A DNA stretch of 64,000 nucleotides, from NCBI GenBank assembly GCA_029216955.1, contig JANAVB010010791.1, positions 8,857,826 to 8,921,825 of the forward strand, in the 5' to 3' direction. Each line of letters starts with the position of its first letter. The first letter of the stretch is position 1. A program made the translations under genes and the position numbers. This document shows, piece after piece, positions 1 through 11,059 of the stretch. The stretch comes from Iris pallida. Taxonomy: Eukaryota; Streptophyta; Magnoliopsida; Asparagales; Iridaceae. The notes under the pieces are model-generated. The model saw only the letters and a program-made list of their open reading frames with translations, was not told where the DNA came from and did no database searches.

Positions 1-655
1 GAGGATTGTAACTGGCTTGGGATCTGAAAATGAAAGCTCTAGAAAAACTCTTTGGAAGGCAGAAAGCTTTTTAGATAGAGAGAAGATTGAAAGTGAATGA
101 GTGTATTGAAATGATCGAAATCCATCTCTATTTATAGGAATTCCAAAGGGAGAACTCTGTCAGAATTCGGGCAGAATTCGGGCAGAACTCGATAAGCAAA
201 TCTCGGTCAAATCCGCAACTGCAGGAGGACCAAGTTCCAGAGAATTCAAAAATCAAACGGCCACCAACTGAACTCTGGCCGAACTCTGGCCGAACTCTGG
301 CCGAGTTCTGTCAGGGTTAGGTTAGGGTTTTTAAAATAGATTTTTGGTGATTTTTGAAAACCTTTTTGTAAACATTTTGATAGGTCATTTTAAAAACATT
401 TTGAACTATTTGGGAGTAGCCTATTTGCCAGTACGACTCGGTGTACAACGTATTCCTAGACTCAAATAAAATGAAAAATTATATTGCATAGGAAGTACAG
501 ACTCAAGTAGGCAAACAGATCTTCAGTCTTGAACGGAGTGAATATCCAATCTTGCTTATGTCCAAGGAGCTGAGATGTCCCAACAAGCTTCGTATATCCA
601 GACAGAGTTTTGATCAATTATTAAAATTAGGTTGACTATGACCAATGTGCCAACA
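1..655 (-). repeat. 3' LTR of element A, truncated by window edge
   Basis: Base 1 aligns with 8506 and base 655 with 9160 without net gaps. The plus-strand end CCAACA corresponds to the minus-strand LTR start TGTTGG, next to the polypurine tract. A minus-strand TATAAATA lies at 129-136. Short GAACTCTGGCC and GAATTCGGGC units recur at about 160-310, upstream of the TATA box in the element's own direction. Confidence 0.95.
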
Positions 656-670
656 ATCTCCCCCATTTTG
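656..670 (-). other. Polypurine tract of element A
   Basis: The minus strand reads CAAAATGGGGGAGAT immediately before the LTR start TGTTGG. This is where plus-strand DNA synthesis would be primed in reverse transcription. Confidence 0.85.
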
Positions 671-1210
671 ATAATTGACAAACTATGAATGATATAACAT
701 TAAGCTAGTTCAAGCTTGTTTAACCTGTATTTAACTCAAAAAAAATGTTAGATCATTTTTAATTTTCTTCCCCTTTGTCACTTAGCAAAATAATTGCACA
801 AGAGAAGGCTCCCCCGCATTAAATGCAGAAGGCTCCCCCGCAATCAATGCATAAGTAACAAATAGCGAGAAAACAAAAAGAAATATAGTATAAGAATTCG
901 AGATATAGTATCACAGGAATGTAAAGTTTCTACAAATTATCATCACAGGCATGTATTGTTTCAAAAAACAAAAAAAATCTCAGGCATGCTATTACACAGG
1001 CAGTTTAAAATGGAGAAGCAGTATAAAGAGATAGTGCGTAAATAAAATGCTGAAATAAACTGAGATGTCATAAATGAAATATCAAAAACATGTCCATGAA
1101 GATAAAAAGTACTGATATCAAACTACAAAGTACTGATAAAAAGTAAATGATAAAAACTTGGAATGTCGGAGCATTTCCAAGTATACAATAGAATATCACT
1201 AATAATCAAA
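671..1210 (-). other. 3' untranslated region of element A with extra purine tracts
   Basis: No gene is seen here. The minus strand holds a CAAAGGGGAAGAA tract (about 764-776) and a doubled unit containing CGGGGGAGCC (about 802-851). Both have counterparts at the same place in element B (32982-33145). They resemble additional polypurine tracts; a function is inferred only. Confidence 0.5.
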
Positions 1211-2503
1211 TCAGATCTCATCATCACTATCCTCATCAATATCATCAGCAGCGTGGCCAGCATGACCGGAAGTACCAGTACCAGAAGTACCAGCGCCAGT
1301 AGGATGAGTAGGGGCGCCAGCATAGAACTCACCAACGTAATCTCGAGGTGCACGATACCAGTCATAGGCGTTACCTGGCTGGAAGTAGGCATGAACAGCC
1401 TCATCCTCACAGCGGTAACCTGAAAAAGCTGGATCACGAGGGATGGAAGCAGCAGAGTGACCAGTCTGGGCAAAACGCAGATCGGCCAAAGAGTTTGCCA
1501 TCGCCTGGTAACGGGTGACATCGCGAAACTCTCGCTCGCGAGCCATGTCCGTCATCGAGACGTGCAAAGCTGATAAATGCTGATGTATGCCCTCAAAAGT
1601 CATGGCATACGGCTGATGTGGTAAAGATGGTGCAGTAGGAGGAGCAGGAGGTGGAGCTGAAGCAGTCCGGCTGCGACGAGAAAGCTGGAGTAACTTGGGC
1701 TCAGAGTCCTGAGTACAAGTCGATAGATCGATCTCGAATCGCTGAAAGATACGAGGGAGAATCATCGCGTAAGAGAGATTTCGATCTCTAGCACGACAAC
1801 GTCCCATCATCTGAATGATTGTCTTAGGGGTAGAAAAAGGAATCCCCTTAAGAATATGGTACATGGCGGACAGCTCAAGCGAAGTCACATCATCCTTGGA
1901 AGTGGATTTTGGAAGAAGAGTAGAGTAGATGATGCGATACAATTCGTAGTTGAACAAGTTCAGGTTGTTAGCCTTGAACTTTCCAGAACGTACTCTGTCA
2001 GGTGCACAAAGTTCCATTTTGAAACTCATGAGTGTAGTGCCTTCGGGGAAATCGAATTCCGTGATATCAACTAGCGGTTCACCTTCATTGGGAATACCAA
2101 GAATCTTCGCTAGAAGGACATCATTGAAGTCAATGTCTATGCCTCCGACACGTGTGCTCACGTCAAAAGTGTTAACTACGAGATTGCAATAGAACAATCT
2201 AATGGCATTAGTAGCAATTGGGAAGCACAGTTTAACAAGTAAGTGTAACCCTAATGCCTCAAATAAGTGATGATGATCAGGGAATACCGTCCATTTAACT
2301 GGAGCGCCGCTACATATGGAACGGGTGGAAAAGTCACCGTACCATAATAAAGCTTGATCGAGGGTTTGAAAGAAGAACCCATCGAAAGTGCCGTCGCTCT
2401 TTTGGACCGGCGAAAACAAAGAATCCGTGTGAGGATTCGAAGAGGACCCTTCCTCACTAGGAGTGGTCTTCTTCCTCTTTGACGAATTAAATCTAGGTGC
2501 CAT
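1211..2503 (-). CDS. Additional ORF downstream of copia pol (plant transposon protein-like), intact, about 430 aa
   Basis: This uninterrupted frame lies between pol and the 3' LTR in the place where SIRE elements carry an envelope-like ORF. I start it at the ATG at 2503 (MAPRFNSSK) rather than the upstream in-frame ATG at 2518, because the element B copy also begins MAPK at the matching site. The central part (roughly residues 45-260) resembles the 'putative plant transposon protein' domain found in additional ORFs of plant retroelements. A proline-rich stretch follows, then a Gly/Thr-rich region, and the acidic tail ends DIDEDSDDEI. I see no signal peptide or convincing membrane segment, so an envelope role is not supported by the sequence. 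It is the only long intact reading frame of this element. Its function is unknown. Confidence 0.75.
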   Translation of the reverse strand: MAPRFNSSKRKKTTPSEEGSSSNPHTDSLFSPVQKSDGTFDGFFFQTLDQALLWYGDFSTRSICSGAPVKWTVFPDHHHLFEALGLHLLVKLCFPIATNAIRLFYCNLVVNTFDVSTRVGGIDIDFNDVLLAKILGIPNEGEPLVDITEFDFPEGTTLMSFKMELCAPDRVRSGKFKANNLNLFNYELYRIIYSTLLPKSTSKDDVTSLELSAMYHILKGIPFSTPKTIIQMMGRCRARDRNLSYAMILPRIFQRFEIDLSTCTQDSEPKLLQLSRRSRTASAPPPAPPTAPSLPHQPYAMTFEGIHQHLSALHVSMTDMAREREFRDVTRYQAMANSLADLRFAQTGHSAASIPRDPAFSGYRCEDEAVHAYFQPGNAYDWYRAPRDYVGEFYAGAPTHPTGAGTSGTGTSGHAGHAADDIDEDSDDEI

Positions 2504-2734
2504 TGAAATAAAAAGCACTAATATGAAAGGTGGAGAGAGAGGGAGTTATACCTCACGAAAATTAGATATGTTGTAGAGAAGAACGATCTCCGCACGATTC
2601 CAAATTTTGGAAGGATTTCACCAAGTAGATTGGAAGCAATAGATTGGTGAAGAACTAGGGTTTGGAGGTCGGGGTCGGCTGCTGCTGCTGTTGTAATTAG
2701 TTTGGAAGTAATAAAAGAGAAGAAGCTCTCGGGT

Positions 2735-2810
2735 TCTGTATATATACACATACACCCTCAACCGAACTCGGACCGAATTCGGTCAGAGCTCTGGCCGAAT
2801 TCGCCTAGGG
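2735..2810 (-). promoter_or_regulatory. Putative internal promoter of the element A additional ORF
   Basis: On the minus strand a TGTATATATACAG box (2737-2749) lies about 240 nt before the ATG. It is preceded by GAATTCGG and GAGTTCGG units (2761-2805) resembling those upstream of the LTR TATA box of the same element. The leader between box and ATG contains CAG repeats and no long competing frame. Promoter activity is an inference. Confidence 0.45.
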
Positions 2811-2929
2811 TTCTTTCAAAGTTGATTTTTTTTGCTACTTCTTTTTCATTGACTCGTTGCAAATATTTAATTCAAAGATTAGTTATTTTAGTCTTCAAAT
2901 AACATAATTAATAATATTTTATGAATTAA

Positions 2930-3075
2930 ATGTCGTTACACAGCGACTGTCTCAGATTAGTTGTAGGAGTACTGTCCCAGCTGGCGGAGGTTCACCGGGG
3001 AACTCTTAAGTACCGCTTCGCTTCAACCGTAGTTGTGGTGACAGACAGACTCTTTATTAGCTTGTCTCTAACACA
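2930..3075 (-). other. Structured spacer between pol and additional ORF
   Basis: This GC-richer non-coding block on the minus strand has short inverted repeats (GGTT with AACC; GTTC with GAAC). It shares the order GCTGGGA then CCTACAACT with the equivalent spacer of element B (30900-31031). It may be a folded RNA that separates the two reading frames. No known RNA family was recognised. Confidence 0.35.
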
Positions 3076-3110
3076 GTTTTTGTATAATGATATATAATCA
3101 TAAAATAAAA

Positions 3111-6100
3111 TCAATTAATATTATTGACGTCCAAAATTCCTAATTCTCGACGTAAATAATTGAAACGATCTTCCGCTAGAGGTTTAGTGAAGATGTCAGC
3201 TAATTGATTTTCAGTATCTATGTACACAAGGTTTATATCTCCATTTTGATGATGATCTCTAAGAAAATGATGTCTAATCTCGATATGTTTAGTACGAGAA
3301 TGACATACAGGATTCTTAGTCAAATTAATGGTGCTCGTGTTATCACAGAAAAAGGGAATATGTGTGAAAAATAAATCAAAGTCTTCTAGGGTTTGTTTCA
3401 TCCACAAAATCTGAGCGCAACAACGTCCTACGGCGATATACTCAGCCTCTGTTGTTGATAAGGCTACAGAATTTTGCTTTAAACCAAGAGACTAGAGCCT
3501 TGCCTAAGAAATGACATGTACCGCTAGTACTTTTTCTATCAACCTTGCATCCCGTAAAATCTGCATCCGAATAACCAATAAGGTCAAAGGATTTAGTTTT
3601 GGGATACCACAAGCCGACAGAAGAAGTGCCCTTAAGGTATCGAAAGATACGCTTAACTGCGGTCAGATGTGATTCCTTTGGGTTAGCTTGAAAACGTGCA
3701 CACAGGCAAACACTAAACATTATATCTGGACGACTAGCAGTTAAGTAAAGTAAACTACCAATCATACCTCGATACTTACGTGTGTCGACTGGCTTGCCTT
3801 GTTCGTCAGAATCAAGTTTTGTTGAAGTTGCCATCGGAGTGCCAATAGGTTTGACATTGTCCAGATTGAACTTCTTTAGCAAATCTTTTGTGTACTTGGC
3901 TTGATTAATGAACGTTCCATTGTCGGTTTGTTTGATTTACAATCCGAGAAAGAACTTCAGCTCTCCCATCATGCTCATCTCAAACTCATTCTGCATACAC
4001 TTAGAAAATTCTTGACAAAGAGATTCATCAGTGGATCCAAATATGATATCATCAACATAAATTTGAATTAAAAGCAGCTTGCCATTAAAAGATTTAATAA
4101 AAAGTGTAGTGTCAACCTTTCCTTTTGAAAAACCGTTGTCAAGTAGAAAAGAGCTTAGACGGTCATACCAAGCACGAGGGGCTTGTTTCAAACCATATAA
4201 GGCTTTCTTCAACTTGAAAACATGGTCAGGATTTTTGAAATCCGTGAAACCCGGAGGTTGTGCTACAAAAACTTCTTCTTTTATAAAGCCATTTAGAAAA
4301 GCACTTTTTACATCCATTTGAAAAAGTTTGAAATCATGAAAACATGCAAATGCACATAACATTCGAATGGATTCTAATCTCGCAACTGGGGCATAAGTCT
4401 CATCGTAGTCGATACCCTCTTCTTGATTGTATCCTTGAGCTACGAGTCGAGCCTTGTTACGAGTTACTAAACCATCCTCATTTAGTTTGTTTCGGAATAC
4501 CCAACGGGTGCCAATGACCGGATGATCAATAGGCTTGGGAACAAGTTCCCAAACTTGATTTCGTTCGAATTGGTTTAATTCCTCTTGCATGGCATCTATC
4601 CAGAAACTATCACTACATGCTTCATCAATAGATTTAGGTTCTAGCTGTGAAATAAATGCAACACTAGAAACAATATCTTTACTGGATGATCGAGTACTTA
4701 CTCCTTTGGTAATGTCACCAATTACCAAATCTTGTGGATGATCAGCTGTGAATTTTAACCTCTTAGGTAGACTCTGTAGGTAGCTGGTTCCTGGATCTCC
4801 TCTAGGGGGTTCAGCTAGTGCAGAGCTTGGTTCAGGTTCAGCTGATGTTGAACTTGATGTAGGCAGATCTTCATCACTGTCATCGAGAGTCATTTGGTTC
4901 ATTTCATCAAAAGTGACGTTGATTGATTCTTCGATGATCATGGTACGTTTGTTGAAGACTCTGTACCCTTTGCTCTTTGCCGCATAACCTAGAAATATAC
5001 CTTCATCGGCCTTTTCGTCAAACTTTCCCAAGTTGTCTTTAGTATTAAGAATAAAGCACTTACAACCAAAAATCTTAAAGTATGAAACTGAAGGAATTCT
5101 ATCAAACCATAACTCAAATGGAGTCTTCTTCGATTTGGGTCGAATTAAAACTCTATTGAGCACAAAGCAAGCTGTATTGACAGCTTCAGTCCAGAAGTAT
5201 TTGGGTAGGCTAAATTGATTTAACATCACTCTGGCCATTTCGGTTAGAGTTCTGTTCTTACGTTCCACAACTCCATTTTGTTGTGGAGTTCTAGGGCAGG
5301 AGAACTCGTGTATGAAACTGTGTGTGTCACAAAATTGTTCGAAATCAGCATTCTCGAATTCGCCTCCATGATCGCTTCTAATTCGAGTGATCATGTAACC
5401 TTTTTCATTTTGTACTTTCTTGCAAAAGGCGACAAATTCGGATAATGCGTCATTCTTGCGTGTCAAGAAATATACCCACGTGTATCTAGAAAAATCATCT
5501 ACAATAACAAATGCATATAATTTACCTCCGAGACTAGCAACTCTGCTAGGACCGAATAAATCCGTGTATAGCAATTGTAGAGGTCTAGTAGTACATACTG
5601 CATTTACAGACTTGAATGTGGATCTGGTAGCCTTGTTCTTTTCACATTGGCTGCATACCGAATCCTTCTTGAATGTTATGTCTGGTAAACCGCGTACTAT
5701 CTTCTTTGTGGATAATCTTGAAATTGTATCCATGTTTGCATGACCGAGTCTCATGTGCCATAGATGACTCTCATCACTTTTGGCCATTAAGCATCTACCT
5801 GAAATGTTAGCTTCTTCCAGCAGATAGAAAACATATATATTGTCTTCCCTGATTCCTTCAAAGATAGTACTACCAGTTGAGCTATCAACTATAGTACATT
5901 TGTCTTTGCCAAAGTTGATACCATAACCATGATCAGCTAGATGACTTATGCTGAGCAGATTATGTTTCAACTCGGTAACCAGACAGACATCTTTAATCAC
6001 TGGATAGGGAGACTTACCAACATCACCGATACCAATAATATACCCTTTCAAATTATTACCGAAGGAAACATAACCTTCCTTCTTCTTCTTAAACAGTGTT

Positions 6101-6186
6101 GCAAATAGGGTAGCGTCACCGGTCATATGCCGTGAGCAACCGATGTCGAGGATCCATTTGCTTCTAGCATGTGAAGGGTGTTCCAC
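3111..6186 (-). pseudogene. pol of element A (protease-integrase-RT-RNase H), broken
   Basis: The frame from 6186 runs about 749 codons. Copia order is clear: protease near the start; HHCC zinc finger of integrase; catalytic D in YTDLFGP (about residue 207), D in RSDHGGEF (about 269) and E in VVERKNR (about 305); RT with DETYAPVAR and the active-site YVDD (about 710). A TAA at about 3937 replaces the Gln codon of the family motif FLGLQIK. The frame then continues (SRPDIMFSVCL, GYSDADFTGC of RNase H) to about 3445, where a 5-bp deletion relative to element B shifts the frame. The end of RNase H resumes at 3407 and stops at 3111. The protease site reads DIG instead of the family DSG. It overlaps the gag frame by 23 nt in another frame, so gag-pol expression would need frameshifting. 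Confidence 0.92.
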
Positions 6187-8022
6187 CTACAAAACAGTTT
6201 GCAGATGAAACCTTTGGTACCCATTTCTTGTAGGATCCTGAATTGTTAGCTTTAGGTATCCAAGCATAAACATTTAAATCTACAAGCTTTCTCATTCTAC
6301 ATGCAGATGATATATGACCAATGAGGCCACAATAATGACATTGTGCATGTCGAGTGTTGAAAGCTGAGTGGTGTGCATGGTTGGTAGGTTTGGGTTTTCT
6401 AGTATAGAAGAATGCATACCTATGATCATGTTTGGGCTTAACCTTTTGGGGTAAAGGTTTTATATGGTTTGGTCTGACAATGTTTGGCTTGGGAATGTTC
6501 CGAATTCTCGGTAAGTGACACGTGTTAGGATAGGAAGCAGCAGGCTCAGGCTGTTTTCCTAACCTAATTTCCAACCTTTTGGAAGTGTCATATAACTTAG
6601 TATAATCAGAAGTGAGTGATTCCATTCTGATTTGTGCAGATTGAAGACTTTTCTTTTCTTTAGAAAGATCTTCTCTCAATTGGTCTATAATCTTGTCTTT
6701 CTCTTCGGATGACTGTTTAGTCTCGTGTAATAAGAGCTTTATAGAGGAAAGCTCACCAGACTCACTAACATTAGCTCTAACCTCAGCTAGTAGGTCGGTA
6801 AGTCTTCCTATTTCTTCTTTGTACTCTTTGAGTACCTTCTTAGCGGTCTGATATTTACTATGCAGTTTCCTGTAGTCAAGCATCAGGTCACTGAAGGAAT
6901 CTCCTAATTGCTCAAAGGTGAAGTCATCATATGTTTCTACAGGTTCAGTAGGTACCTGATCGATTGCCATGAAGCAGATGTTTGCAGCGTCCTCTGAATG
7001 TTCATCTTCTGAGTCGCTAGCTTCACTCTCATGCCATATGCTGGTGTTGGCATATTTCCGAGACGTTGATCTTTTCAGGTTGCCTTTTTTATACCTGTTG
7101 TTCTTCTTGCTCGATGATGAGTTGATGGGACAGTCCTTCTTCATATGTCCCTTCTTCTTGCAGCCATAGCAGACAGCATCTTCTTGGTACCAGTTGTTGC
7201 TGTTGTTCTCTTTGACTCTTTTCTCATGTCTCATGAATCTTTTGAACTTCCTTGCTAGGAGAGCTTGATCTTCAGCGTCAGATCCACTGCTGTCTGAGTC
7301 ATCTTCAGCAGCTTTTCTGTGCTGAGCCTTGAGCGCGATAGTCTTCTCCTTTGGTGCAGGTTCTTCAAAATCTTGTAGCTCCAGTTCATGAGTGAGTAGT
7401 TTACCTATGAGTACTTCAAGTGACATTGTAGTGAGGTCGTTTCCTTCAATGATAGCTGTAGCCTTCGGAATCCAGTTCTTGGTGAGAGCTTGCAGGAGTT
7501 TGTGAATCTTTTCGTAGTTACTGTAATCTTTGTCTAAGGAGGACAAAGGGTTTACAATATCCAAGAACCTCTCGAACATTTGTGTGACTGTTTCATTTGG
7601 CTTCATTTTGAACGCCTCGTACTCTTGAGTAAGTCTGCTGACTTTTGACTCCATGACTTGAGTCGTGCCTTCATGTGTAACTTCGAGAAGCTTCCACACA
7701 CCATTTGCCGTTGTGCATGTAGATACCCTGTTAAATTCTGTTCTGTCTAAGGCACAAAAAAGAGCATTAATGGCACGTGCGTCAAGACTGGCCTTTTTTT
7801 TTCTTCCTCTGTATAACTGCTTTGGGGTTTTTCAACCAAAACTCCCTCGACATTTATACGAGGTGGCTTCTGATAGCCATCAAGAACAATAGCCCATAAG
7901 TCAAAATCAAGAGATTTCAAGAAGAAATTCATCCGTGTTTTCCAATAAGTGTAGTTAGTACCATCAAACAGAGGGGGTCTGTTTGTGGCCTGACCTTCAC
8001 TTGTAAATTTCATAGTAGCCAT
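6164..8022 (-). pseudogene. gag of element A with one frameshift
   Basis: The ATG at 8022 opens a copia gag (LFDGTNYTYWKTRM). A homopolymer of nine A at about 7795-7803 is one short of the ten needed to keep frame, so the first 80 or so codons are separated from the rest, which runs to 6164. The main part holds the gag core (YEAFKMKPNETVTQMFERF), two CCHC zinc knuckles (CYGCKKKGHMKKDC and CHYCGLIGHISSAC) and, between them, a Glu/Lys-rich likely coiled coil. The paralogue in element B shows the same order. The single-base lesion could be real or an assembly error. Confidence 0.9.
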
Positions 8023-8092
8023 GTGATGTGCTGTGATCTAATAAATAATGAATAAATAATAGCACTGTTACCTCGCTTTACCTGTAACACCC

Positions 8093-8104
8093 GCTCTGAT
8101 ACCA
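8093..8104 (-). other. Primer binding site of element A (initiator Met tRNA)
   Basis: The minus strand reads TGGTATCAGAGC two bases inside the 5' LTR end. This is the standard complement of the plant initiator Met tRNA 3' end. Confidence 0.95.
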
Positions 8105-8106
8105 AT

Positions 8107-9160
8107 TGTAGGAACGATATAGTAAAGCGTAATACTCTAGAGGGGGGGTGAATAGAGTTGGCAGCGGAATAATGCTAAATAAAAAATGTTAGCAACACAA
8201 TCACAGTATATAATCACAGTTGAAATAATGTAAAGGCAGAGTTCAGAAAGCAAACGCAAAGACAGCGATGTATACTGGTATCCCTCTGTTGAGGACTAAT
8301 CCAGTCGGTAGAACTCTTGCTACCAGTTGAATCCACTATAGGAAAAACCGCAAGTTTTCTTACGAAGTCCTTGCAACTTCTACAACGCGAGCTTTGATAC
8401 GAAGAACTCGTCCAACTTCAAATGTGAAGAGGTATTCTTCAATCAAGCCTTCTGATTACAATCTCTCAGAAACTTCTAGACCGTACCGCACTGGCAAATC
8501 GACTAGAGGATTGTAACTGGCTTGGGATCTGAAAATGAAAGCTCTAGAAAAACTCTTTGGAAGGCAGAAAGCTTTTTAGATAGAGAGAAGATTGAAAGTG
8601 AATGAGTGAATTGAAATGATCGAAATCCATCTCTATTTATAGGAATTCCAAAGGGAGAACTCTGTCAGAATTCGGGCAGAATTCGGGCAGAACTCGATAA
8701 GCAAATCTCGGTCAAATCCGCAACTGCAGGAGGACCAAGTTCCAGAGAATTCAAAAATCAAACGGCCACCAACCGAACTCTGGCCGAACTCTGGCCGAAC
8801 TCTGGCCGAGTTCTGTCAGGGTTAGGTTAGGGTTTTTAAAATAGATTTTTGGTGATTTTTGAAAACCTTTTTGTAAACATTTTGATAGGTCATTTTAAAA
8901 ACATTTTGAACTATTTGGGAGTAGCCTATTTGCCAGTACGACTCGGTGTACAACGTATTCCTAGACTCAAATAAAATGAAAAATTACATTGCATAGGAAG
9001 TACAGACTCAAGTAGGCAAACAGATCTTCAGTCTTGAACGGAGTGAATATCCAATCTTGCTTATGTCCAAGGAGCTGAGATGTCCCAACAAGCTTCGTAT
9101 ATCCAGACAGAGTTTTGATCAATTATTAAAATCAGGTTGACTATGACCAATGGGCCAACA
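8107..9160 (-). repeat. 5' LTR of element A, complete (1054 bp)
   Basis: On the plus strand it begins TGTAGGAACG and ends GGCCAACA, giving TG...CA ends on both strands. A minus-strand TATAAATA lies at 8634-8641. Three tandem GAACTCTGGCC units sit at about 8775-8810. Just inside the inner end is a run of seven Gs followed by TGAATAGAG. Confidence 0.95.
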
Positions 9161-9263
9161 TCAAAGACCAGCCGTTTAACACAAGAATACGAGGCATTCA
9201 AAATAAAGCCAAATATGACGATTACTCAGATGTTTACCAGATTCCTCGACATCGTCAACCCTC
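9161..9263 (+). pseudogene. gag fragment of element B between insertions A and C
   Basis: Thirty-four codons (SRLTQEYEAFKIKPN... to DIVNP) match the gag core of element A. The left edge is the LTR of A and the right edge is the CACTA terminus. The last three bases, CTC, are one copy of the CACTA target-site duplication. Confidence 0.9.
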
Positions 9264-9520
9264 CACTACACCAAAATAGACTATTGCTAACAGTTATTAC
9301 CGTGACAAATAATTTTTGTCACGGTAATAACCTTGGCGAATTAGCCGTGACTAATTTTTGTAACGATTTTTGTAACGGTTATAACCGTTTCGAAAGTAAA
9401 TTTTGTCACGGTAATAACTGTGACAAAAATTATTATCGTAACGGTAATAACTATTACAAAAATGCCCTCTTCTATTACTTATTTTGCACTTTTGTGATGG
9501 TTATAACCGTTACAAAAATC
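9264..9520. repeat. Left terminal inverted repeat and subterminal repeats of the CACTA element
   Basis: After the 18-bp terminus come alternating GTTATTACCGTGACAAA and TTTGTCACGGTAATAAC units in both orientations, then CGGTTATAACCG palindromes to about 9510. Confidence 0.85.
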
Positions 9521-10750
9521 CTTTTCTTTCAAAACATATATTCTTGTAATATATTTACCATGTACTTGTATTCAACAAGTGATTAAAGCACACTCCAATT
9601 ACACTCCAGTTACAGTATAAGTTGTATAAGTTCAATAATATATAAGTTCAACAATAACATTTTACTTCAAAAAAAAGTAAGTTTACACTTCCAATAAATG
9701 TATATATAAGTTCAAAACTCAACATTTGAATTCTACGAATACTATATTTCACAATAAGTCAGACAACAAGTAGTGGGTCCGAATAGATACTAAATTTCTC
9801 ACTAGTTATAAATCTTACACAAATACATACAACAAGCATGTGAACAAGCATATCATCCATCTCTTCTTCTTTCATCTATTGTTCCTCTTCCTCCTCTTCT
9901 TCCCCTAAATCTCCCCAGTGTTTGTTTCGATAGCATACTCTTCCTATGATGAAGTCCTACAAACCCCAATGAATGACTAAAATTTAAACTTCTGATTTTG
10001 ACAGACTGGTTGCCGCAACCGCCGAACAATGTCGTCTACAGCTCTGAGAGGTAAAGGTTGCAAAGTATATGTTTTGCTACTACCTAGAAACCAAAGTAAA
10101 CATAATGTTATGGTTATTCTATTTGTAACAATCAACAGCAGGTGGTCCTTAAGGAAAGTGATATTTGATGAAAGTAAAACACTGGAAAATCTTCAGTAAT
10201 CTCCAATTTCTTCCAGTCAATAAGATAATAAATTGCATTCATTATCTGAAGAGCTTATACTACAAATGATTAAATAATATTCATTAAGAAAATGTATCTT
10301 CCCTAACATTTCTAATAATCATACAAACAAATTACTAACAGTTAGAGCCAAGCTAAAATGTACTTTCAAATGCCAGCAAAGATAAATGGTAAACTACAAG
10401 ATGTCACATTTTCTGGAATAACCAAAATGTGTATTGCAGATAAATCTATGTATAAGTATTAATGTATGTATTGGAAAACCAACAAAACAATCCAACCATT
10501 AACAGATAAATTTTATTACACCTTTTGACATGGTCTCGACCTTTAGCATTTGTCTCCATGTACTAGTGTTGCTTATATTTGTTCCAGATACATTATCATC
10601 TCATATAGCATAGCAAACCAGGTAGGGCCATGAAAATTTTCTGTTAGAAATATGTCACAAATACATAACATGGGAAATTTATAGTTTACCTATTGGTATC
10701 TTCAGCGTGCTAATATAAAGAAATACCACTAGATATCTATATCATTCTTT
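9521..10750. other. CACTA interior, no gene recognised
   Basis: AT-rich sequence without a supported reading frame. It may include introns or downstream parts of the transporter fragment that follows on the minus strand, but I could not place them. Confidence 0.4.
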
Positions 10751-10752
10751 AC

Positions 10753-11055
10753 CTCAACTTCATAGAGATGCTCTACGTTATGGGGCATGCTAACCTTCCT
10801 TTTCTTAAAAGCAGCAGTGATTACCTGGCAAACTCTGGATATGGGGTTGCCACGTGCCTTGAAGTGCCTAAACTAGGGAGTCCCAGCAAGAAACAGGACT
10901 AGCGCTAAAAGTGCAGCTCTTGAAGAAAGCAAGAAACCTAGAACCCATTCTCCTTCGTCTTCAAGATAGACCAAATCAGTATTGGAAAAGAGGGATCCAA
11001 TGTTGTTAGCGACAAAGAAGTAGCTGAAGATATTTGGATCTCTAGGTTGCTTGGT
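10753..11055 (-). pseudogene. Captured NPF (NRT1/PTR) transporter exon fragment
   Basis: A 101-codon minus-strand stretch reads as the middle of a plant nitrate/peptide transporter: FSYFFVANNIGSLFSN, then LEDEGEWVLGF, ALLALVLFLAGTP and RGNPISRVCQVI. This resembles the transmembrane 4-6 region of NPF7-type members. It ends at GAG followed by GTAAAG, a plausible splice donor at the place where the family has a variable loop. One in-frame TAG (10873-10875) interrupts it just after GTP. Upstream of 11055 the frame closes. I read it as part of a host gene picked up by the CACTA element and no longer functional. The exact paralogue is uncertain. Confidence 0.75.
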
Positions 11056-11059
11056 GATT

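Larger units (their letters stand above)
1..9160 (-). mobile_element. Element A: SIRE-like Ty1/copia LTR retrotransposon, nearly full length
   Basis: On the minus strand the order is 5' LTR (8107-9160), Met-tRNA primer site, gag, pol in copia order (protease, integrase, RT, RNase H), an extra ORF, polypurine tract and 3' LTR (1-655, cut by the window edge). It interrupts the gag gene of another copia element of the same family (B), whose codons resume at 9161. The overlapping 655 bp of the two LTRs differ at five positions by my count, so the insertion is recent. The coding region nevertheless carries at least three disabling lesions. The outer LTR end is off-window, so the TSD cannot be checked; the right flank begins TCAAA. 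Confidence 0.93.

Noticed and set aside
1123..1521. Overlapping frames on both strands within the additional ORF of element A
   Set aside because: They overlap the 430-codon frame, which has a homologue in element B; the others have none.
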